A DNA stretch of 35,484 nt, from positions 1-35,484 of the forward strand of contig JAKBWA010000045.1 of NCBI GenBank assembly GCA_021841025.1, written 5' to 3'. This document shows positions 32,592 to 35,484 of the stretch, piece by piece; the first letter of the stretch is position 1, and every line of letters begins with the position of its first letter. Made by a program: the position numbers and the translations under genes. The DNA is from Bacillota bacterium (GTDB lineage Bacteria; Bacillota; Sulfobacillia; Sulfobacillales; Sulfobacillaceae). The notes below the pieces were generated by a model. It did not search any database, was not told where the DNA came from, and saw only the letters and a program-made list of their open reading frames with translations.

Positions 32592-33139
32592 TGGATACCG
32601 GAGCGAAATTCGACTGGACAGAACCGGTTTATAATTTTAGACGGCGGGGAACTTTTATTGTGTCCACATCAGATGGTCAAAAAAGTCATATGCATAACGG
32701 ATGTTGGATTAGTCCAATGTCTCACAAACCACCTCGAATTGGTATCGCTATGGCCAAAGAAATGGAAGGGGCAGCTATTGTCGAAAGAAGCCGGAGAATC
32801 GGTTTGTCACTTTTGGCTGATGATCAGCACGACCTTCTCATTCGTTTTCTTCAAGGCGCCCACACACCAGAGCAGCTTGGAGTCGATGAAATTGTCTATG
32901 GAGAAAACACGGGAGTGCCCTTATGGGCCAAAGCAGTCGCCCATTTCGAGTGTTGGTTGGATGAATCAGTGGATCTGGGTGACTTTTACTGGCTGATCGG
33001 GCGAACGGTGACAGCTAAGGTTAACCGGGAAGTTCCAGATTTGCTGGTCAATGATATCGGTCCTGTCAATCGGGTCAAAATGCCATTCCGCGGTTATGTT
33101 GACGTACGCCCACTGCCACCTTACCCGGGAAGTGAATAA
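32591..33139 (+). CDS. Flavin-reductase-like (FMN-binding split-barrel) protein
   Basis: A 182-residue protein with the pattern of the flavin reductase-like domain: a TFIVSTSDG strand, HNGCWISPMSHKPPRIGIAMAK (like the N-x-x-T/S-x-SP-FMN loop), SLLADDQHDLLIRF, then AHFECWLDESVDLGDFYWLIGRTV, which matches the domain's typical C-terminal strand pair. Such proteins bind FMN and reduce or use flavin. The ATG overlaps the dnaE2 stop, and AGGAAGGGG lies about 8 bases upstream, so it is co-translated with the mutagenic polymerase. Why a flavoprotein belongs to a damage operon is unknown; it may simply have been captured at the operon end. Confidence 0.75.
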   Translation: MDTGAKFDWTEPVYNFRRRGTFIVSTSDGQKSHMHNGCWISPMSHKPPRIGIAMAKEMEGAAIVERSRRIGLSLLADDQHDLLIRFLQGAHTPEQLGVDEIVYGENTGVPLWAKAVAHFECWLDESVDLGDFYWLIGRTVTAKVNREVPDLLVNDIGPVNRVKMPFRGYVDVRPLPPYPGSE

Positions 33140-33243
33140 TTTAATCAATATTTGTAGAAATTTTTAGAGGATTTCAGGATACGATCTCGAACAGTACATA
33201 ATATATCAAATTTCAAATGGATGAATTGTACTGGGAGAGAACA

Positions 33244-35223
33244 ATGCGTGAAAATTCAATATGGCGCCGTTATGAAGTCAATGATGTAATTTGGGCAACC
33301 CGCGCCTTGGAGTGGACATTAGCTGCGATTTTCGCGATACTTGTGCCATTTCGGTGGATTATATGGATGATGGCTGTTCTCTATTGGGTTATTTCTTTAT
33401 GGGTAAGAAAGCGTCAAAAGGGACCAAACGCTCATGGTCTCGCACGATTTAATCAAGTGATGATTCCAGTGGATATCTTTCTTCTCTCCCTGGTTGTAAG
33501 TGTCACCGGAGGACTTCAGAGTCAGGCTTTCATTCTTTACTCGGTTGAGATCGTTTTTCTGTCGATATATTCGTCTATCTTCTGGTCCCTGTGGGGAATC
33601 CTGGCTATCTGGATCAGTTACGGGCTGGCTTGCGGGAATTGGACGAATCCGGAGTTGTGGTGGCGAGAATTCATGCTGGCGTTTTTGGCCATGGCGGCCA
33701 CTCTTCTGGGACTGTCTTTGCGTCAGACAATAAAAAAACTCTACCAAAATAGCCTGCATATTGAACAGCTGAGGGCTTTAAAAACTTTGCAGGAGTCGGT
33801 GGTCAAAGTTTCGAGTCTGCCGGCTTCGGTTGACACTATTCTTCAAACCGGCATTCGCTTACTCGATACGGAGGCGGGATACGTTTGCCTAAGAACACCC
33901 GCACACAAGCTCCAGTTGATTAGCCAAGTCGGACTGGGCGCGGAAGAAGGACGGGATCTCTGGGAGAGCTACGAATTACAGGCGTTGAGCCGGGGCGTGA
34001 CGATGTATTACCGCAATTTGGAAAATCATGAACCGGCACAGGTGTCTCGTGGACTTTTGGCACGGGGGCAACGGGAATTAGTTTTGGTTCCTTTGCGTGA
34101 TCAAGAGACGATTATTGGTATCTTGGGATTTGCTGGAGTTCAGAAAAAGACGCCTCTGATGGACCATGAAGTCATTCTTAACGGCCTGGCTGAAATGGTG
34201 ATCAATCAAATTCGGTTTGATAGCGCTCAGGCCAGTTCGCTGAAACGGGGACGCCTCTTGGCGGTTCTGGAACGGGTGGGGAGAATAGTGACCAGTAACC
34301 TGGAAATGAACACTCTGTTGCGGTCTTTGCACCAGGCTGTGGCTGAGGAGCTGGAAACCGATTCTTTTTTCGTGGCGCTAACCATACCGGACGACCCTGA
34401 GAACATCCTCATGCAATATTTATTCGACGATGGGAAAGAATACCCTCCGGAGATCATGGACATTGGAGTCGGCACACCCACCGAACATGTGCTGCTAAAA
34501 CAAGAACCGCTGCTGTTAAAGGACAGCATGGATTCGTCGCAGCCGACCGGTTCGTTGCGGATTCCTAAAAGTGCTATCATTGCACCCTTAGCCCATGAGG
34601 GACAGATTATTGGAGCGATGTCGGTGCAGTCCTATCGTATCTGTTATGACGAGGACCACATGGAATTCGTGTTGTCGGTGGCATCACAAGCGGCTATTGC
34701 CATTCAGAACGCTCAGTTATACCAACAAACAGAATCTATTGCCTTGACAGATTACTTGACCAATCTGGGCAACTCACGGCGATTTTCGATCATGTTGCAA
34801 AAGGCTGTAGGTCATGCGTCCAGAACGGGATCGTCACTGTCATTGCTTGTGATTGATTCAGACAGTCTGAAACAGATTAACGATCACTACGGGCACATTG
34901 CAGGGGATACCCACTTGCAAATTGTGGCCAACGTCATTCGCCGCAATATCCGGGACAAAGACATAGCCTGCCGGTATGCGGGCGATGAATTTGCCGTCAT
35001 TTTACCGGGCACTCGCCTCAACGAGGCGGTGGCGGTAGGGGATCGCATTCGCCGGGAAATGGACGGAAAGTTTGCCTGGAAAGATTCGATGATTGGCACT
35101 ACTATCAGTGTCGGAGCTGCTGAATTTAGTGTTCCCATGACGAGCGAGGAATTATTTGCAGCGGCTGACCGTGCGATGTACGACGCAAAAAAGCAAGGAA
35201 AAAACCGCGTGGCTGTGCCGTGA
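33244..35223 (+). CDS. Membrane-bound GAF-GAF-GGDEF diguanylate cyclase
   Basis: A 659-residue sensor. Residues about 20-170 hold five or six membrane helices, a possible MASE-like sensory region. Two GAF domains follow (about 195-330 and 345-490). The GGDEF domain is C-terminal (about 500-655), with LTNLGNSRRF, DSDSLKQINDHYGHIAGD, an active-site AGDEF (579-583) and an RxxD inhibitory site (RDKD, 570-573) exactly five residues before it. It should make cyclic di-GMP in response to a membrane or small-molecule signal and be subject to product inhibition. The ATG at 33244 has GGGAGAG 6 bases upstream; an ATG nine codons earlier has none. It is monocistronic by position and precedes tRNA genes. 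Confidence 0.93.
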   Translation: MRENSIWRRYEVNDVIWATRALEWTLAAIFAILVPFRWIIWMMAVLYWVISLWVRKRQKGPNAHGLARFNQVMIPVDIFLLSLVVSVTGGLQSQAFILYSVEIVFLSIYSSIFWSLWGILAIWISYGLACGNWTNPELWWREFMLAFLAMAATLLGLSLRQTIKKLYQNSLHIEQLRALKTLQESVVKVSSLPASVDTILQTGIRLLDTEAGYVCLRTPAHKLQLISQVGLGAEEGRDLWESYELQALSRGVTMYYRNLENHEPAQVSRGLLARGQRELVLVPLRDQETIIGILGFAGVQKKTPLMDHEVILNGLAEMVINQIRFDSAQASSLKRGRLLAVLERVGRIVTSNLEMNTLLRSLHQAVAEELETDSFFVALTIPDDPENILMQYLFDDGKEYPPEIMDIGVGTPTEHVLLKQEPLLLKDSMDSSQPTGSLRIPKSAIIAPLAHEGQIIGAMSVQSYRICYDEDHMEFVLSVASQAAIAIQNAQLYQQTESIALTDYLTNLGNSRRFSIMLQKAVGHASRTGSSLSLLVIDSDSLKQINDHYGHIAGDTHLQIVANVIRRNIRDKDIACRYAGDEFAVILPGTRLNEAVAVGDRIRREMDGKFAWKDSMIGTTISVGAAEFSVPMTSEELFAAADRAMYDAKKQGKNRVAVP

Positions 35224-35295
35224 ATGTTGACCGCCACTGAGGGACATGATAAAATATCGTGTGTTGCGACGCTATGGAACGAGCCCAAAAAAGTC

Positions 35296-35324
35296 TTGAC
35301 CACAGACCATGAGGTCATTATACT
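35296..35324 (+). promoter_or_regulatory. Sigma-A promoter of the tRNA-Ala/tRNA-Glu unit
   Basis: TTGACC (35296-35301) and TATACT (35319-35324) are 17 bases apart, with the first tRNA beginning 37 bases further on. Confidence 0.85.
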
Positions 35325-35361
35325 AAATGAGCGCGGTTGGCGTGGAGCAATGTAGGTAAGT

Positions 35362-35437
<76 letters not shown>

Positions 35438-35440
35438 AAT

Positions 35441-35484
35441 GACCCCATGGTCTAGAGGCCTAGGACATCACCCTTTCAAGGTGG
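35441..35484 (+). tRNA. tRNA-Glu (TTC), cut by the window end
   Basis: The first 44 bases of a tRNA, three bases after tRNA-Ala. The anticodon arm CACC-CTTTCAA-GGTG gives anticodon TTC. The T-arm and 3' end lie beyond the window. Confidence 0.93.

Overview
The window looks like a chromosomal segment of a moderately GC-rich, acidophilic Gram-positive bacterium of the Sulfobacillus type. This is an inference from Firmicute-style Shine-Dalgarno sites, sigma-A promoters, a Gram-positive SOS box and the gene mix; no 16S gene is present. Starts were chosen by ribosome binding site, so many differ from the longest open frame.

Region 1 (about 0.2-11.6 kb) is a cell-surface module tied to cyclic di-GMP. 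A membrane glycosyltransferase (240-1922, -) diverges from a secreted clan-A-like glycosidase (2305-4434, +), whose leader carries a class I cyclic di-GMP riboswitch. Convergent to it lie a minus-strand exosortase (7179-8810), a GT2 polysaccharide synthase with an N-terminal MshEN-type cyclic di-GMP-binding region (4818-7025) and a small membrane protein (4552-4815). Just upstream is a small secreted protein ending in a PEP-CTERM-like sorting tail (9070-9543, -), the probable exosortase substrate. A GGDEF-EAL protein (9823-11580, +) is divergent from that substrate gene. The second messenger therefore probably acts at both the transcript and the enzyme level here.

Region 2 (11.7-20.2 kb, all minus strand) holds a TauE/SafE transporter, a formamidase with an NCS1 transporter that has a cysteine-rich tail, a second NCS1 permease under a TPP riboswitch (probably a thiamine-pyrimidine transporter, CytX-like), and panB-panE for pantothenate synthesis. 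The 15.7-16.7 kb interval is gene-poor.

Region 3 (20.4-26.0 kb, +) is a branched-chain acyl-CoA catabolic operon: acyl-CoA dehydrogenase, an unknown protein, a biotin carrier protein, a carboxyltransferase, an HMG-CoA-lyase-like protein with Ser in place of the catalytic Cys, and an enoyl-CoA hydratase. It ends at a strong terminator. No biotin carboxylase is present.

Region 4 (26.0-33.1 kb, +) is a damage-inducible mutasome operon: a consensus promoter with a LexA/SOS box, a catalytically dead Y-family ImuB-like protein, a DUF6504-like protein, an unannotated 52-residue protein, DnaE2 and a flavin-reductase-like protein. An IscB element with its omega-RNA region and end hairpins is inserted between imuB and the DUF6504-like gene; its IscB is frameshifted near the C-terminus.

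Region 5 (33.2-35.5 kb, +) holds a membrane GAF-GAF-GGDEF diguanylate cyclase, then a tRNA promoter, tRNA-Ala(GGC) and the 5' part of tRNA-Glu(TTC), cut by the window edge.
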